From UMGS1052 sp045532035 (GTDB lineage: Bacteria; Bacillota; Clostridia; Oscillospirales; CAG-382), in the NCBI GenBank assembly GCA_045532035.1, contig JAZSFD010000022.1, forward strand, positions 1-16,349: a stretch of 16,349 nt of DNA, given 5' to 3'. The notes under the pieces were generated by a model. That model searched no databases. It was not told the origin of the DNA and saw only the letters and a list, made by a program, of their open reading frames with translations. Made by a program: the position numbers and the translations under genes. The number at the start of each line of letters is the position of its first letter. Within the stretch, counting starts at the first letter, position 1. Shown here piece by piece: positions 15,132-16,349 of the stretch.

Positions 15132-15160
15132 AAAACCCCGACGGATATCCGTCGGGGTTT
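15132..15160 (-). terminator. Intrinsic terminator of groEL
   Basis: A perfect 28-nt palindrome (15133-15160) folds into a GC-rich stem, CCCCGACGG with CCGTCGGGG around an ATAT loop, flanked by AAA and TTT. It lies 16 nt beyond the groEL stop. On the minus strand the T-run is short (TTTT then GCTG), so it relies on the strong stem. Confidence 0.88.
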
Positions 15161-15176
15161 GTGACAGGTATTAAAA

Positions 15177-16349
15177 TTAATACATTCCGCCCATGCCGGG
15201 GTTTGCAGGAGCCGCGGGAGCCACAGGCTCGGGCTTGTCGGCAACAAGAGCCTCTGTGGTGAGGATCATGGATGCGACAGATGCGGCGTTCTGGAGAGCA
15301 GAGCGCGAAACCTTTGTGGGGTCAACGATGCCGACCTTGATCATGTCAACATACTTTTCGTTGTAAGCGTCAAAGCCATAGCCGACCTTGCCGGAGGTGA
15401 GAATCTTGTTGAGGATAACAGAGCCGTCAAGTCCTGCGTTTGTGGCGATCTGACGGATAGGCTCTTCAAGTGCGCGGAGAACGATTCTCACGCCTGTCTT
15501 TTCGTCGCCTTCTGTCTTCTCAAGGAGTTCTTCAACTGCGGGAATGCAGTTTGCAAAAGCTGTTCCGCCGCCTGCAACGATGCCCTCTTCAACAGCCGCC
15601 TTTGTGGCGTTGAGAGCATCTTCGATGCGGAGCTTCTTTTCTTTCATTTCTGTTTCGGTTGCGGCACCGACCTTGATTACGGCAACACCGCCTGCAAGCT
15701 TCGCAAGTCTTTCCTGAAGCTTTTCTCTGTCAAAATCAGAAGTTGTGGTCTCGATAGCTGTCTTGATCTGACCGACTCTTGCCTTGATAGCATCCGAATC
15801 GCCTGCACCGTCAACGATGATGGTGTTTTCCTTTGTAACCTTGATCTGACGAGCGCGGCCGAGCTGAGCAACTGTTGTGTCCTTGAGCTCAAGACCGAGG
15901 TCTGCCGAGATCACTTCGCCACCTGTGAGGGTAGCGATATCTGTGAGCATTTCCTTTCTTCTGTCACCGAAACCGGGAGCTTTCACTGCAACGCAGGTGA
16001 AGGTGCCGCGGAGCTTGTTGACGAGAAGTGTGGAGAGAGCTTCGCCTTCAACATCTTCAGCGATGATTACAAGCTTTTTGCTTGCCTGGATGATCTGTTC
16101 AAGAAGAGGAAGCAGTTCCTGGATGTTCGAGATCTTCTTGTCTGTGATGAGCACATAAGGATCGTCAATGACAGCTTCCATCTTGTCTGTATCTGTTACC
16201 ATGTAGGGAGAGATATATCCTCTGTCGAACTGCATACCTTCAACGATCTCGCAGAAGGTTTCGGACGACTTGGATTCTTCAACAGTGATAACACCGTCAG
16301 CGGTAACCTTTTCCATGGCATCGGCGATAAGCTTGCCGATAACTTCATC
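15177..16349 (-). CDS. groEL: 60 kDa chaperonin GroEL (5' part beyond window)
   Basis: The frame is open from the window edge (D-E-V-I-G-K-L-I-A-D-A-M) to TAA at 15177, giving 390 residues. By comparison with the usual length of about 540, roughly 150 N-terminal residues lie outside. An internal Met at 16316 is not the start. The visible part covers the end of the first intermediate region, the whole apical domain (EGMQFDRGYISPYM, VAVKAPGFGDRRKEML) and the second intermediate and equatorial parts. RIEDALNAT contains the Asp equivalent to the ATPase Asp398 of E. coli, followed by EEGIVAGGGTAF of the nucleotide pocket. The C-terminal tail is short, ending PGMGGMY rather than a long GGM repeat. 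GroEL with GroES folds cytosolic proteins in an ATP-driven cage. groES and any CIRCE operator would be upstream, outside the window. Confidence 0.98.
   Translation of the reverse strand, partial: DEVIGKLIADAMEKVTADGVITVEESKSSETFCEIVEGMQFDRGYISPYMVTDTDKMEAVIDDPYVLITDKKISNIQELLPLLEQIIQASKKLVIIAEDVEGEALSTLLVNKLRGTFTCVAVKAPGFGDRRKEMLTDIATLTGGEVISADLGLELKDTTVAQLGRARQIKVTKENTIIVDGAGDSDAIKARVGQIKTAIETTTSDFDREKLQERLAKLAGGVAVIKVGAATETEMKEKKLRIEDALNATKAAVEEGIVAGGGTAFANCIPAVEELLEKTEGDEKTGVRIVLRALEEPIRQIATNAGLDGSVILNKILTSGKVGYGFDAYNEKYVDMIKVGIVDPTKVSRSALQNAASVASMILTTEALVADKPEPVAPAAPANPGMGGMY

Overview
All genes in this window lie on the minus strand, so transcription runs from high to low coordinates. 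The proteins point to a Gram-positive anaerobe of the Bacillota, class Clostridia. The signs are strong AGGAGG-type ribosome sites, sigma-A promoters close to TTGACA-17-TATAAT, frequent TTG/GTG codons near starts, and a DUF5696 / NHL-Yip1 / sugar ABC transporter gene set that I associate with Clostridia and Paenibacillus. The lineage is an inference; no rRNA gene or species marker is present.

Region 1 (16349-15177): the C-terminal 390 residues of the chaperonin GroEL, cut by the window edge and followed by a perfect 28-nt palindromic terminator. Region 2 (15111-11036): an apparent four-gene operon with a consensus sigma-A promoter and an intrinsic terminator. It holds truB (tRNA U55 pseudouridine synthase), a single-pass membrane protein of unknown function, a small coiled-coil zinc-ribbon protein and an ABC-F translation-type ATPase. 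Region 3 (about 11035-10363): some 670 bases without an established gene. It holds a structured AT-rich stretch, an extra terminator-like hairpin, a good extended -10 promoter, and a long leader of about 270 nt with a possible 31-codon cysteine-rich upstream ORF and a hairpin. Region 4 (10362-1): a five-gene carbohydrate-uptake-type operon. It encodes a giant 1114-residue secreted solute-binding protein with two related N-terminal carbohydrate-binding-like modules, two MalF/MalG-type permeases, an NHL-propeller/TPR/Yip1 membrane protein, and a secreted DUF5696 protein whose 3' end lies outside the window.

In region 4 the binding protein and permeases would form an importer that borrows an ATPase encoded elsewhere. 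The Yip1/NHL protein and the DUF5696 protein are plausible surface partners for sensing, docking or processing a glycan. That role is inferred from domain architecture and neighbourhood. By eye, codon use in this operon (AAG, ATC and AAC preferred) resembles groEL and differs from the ABC-F gene, which suggests strong expression. This operon is the most unusual part of the window.
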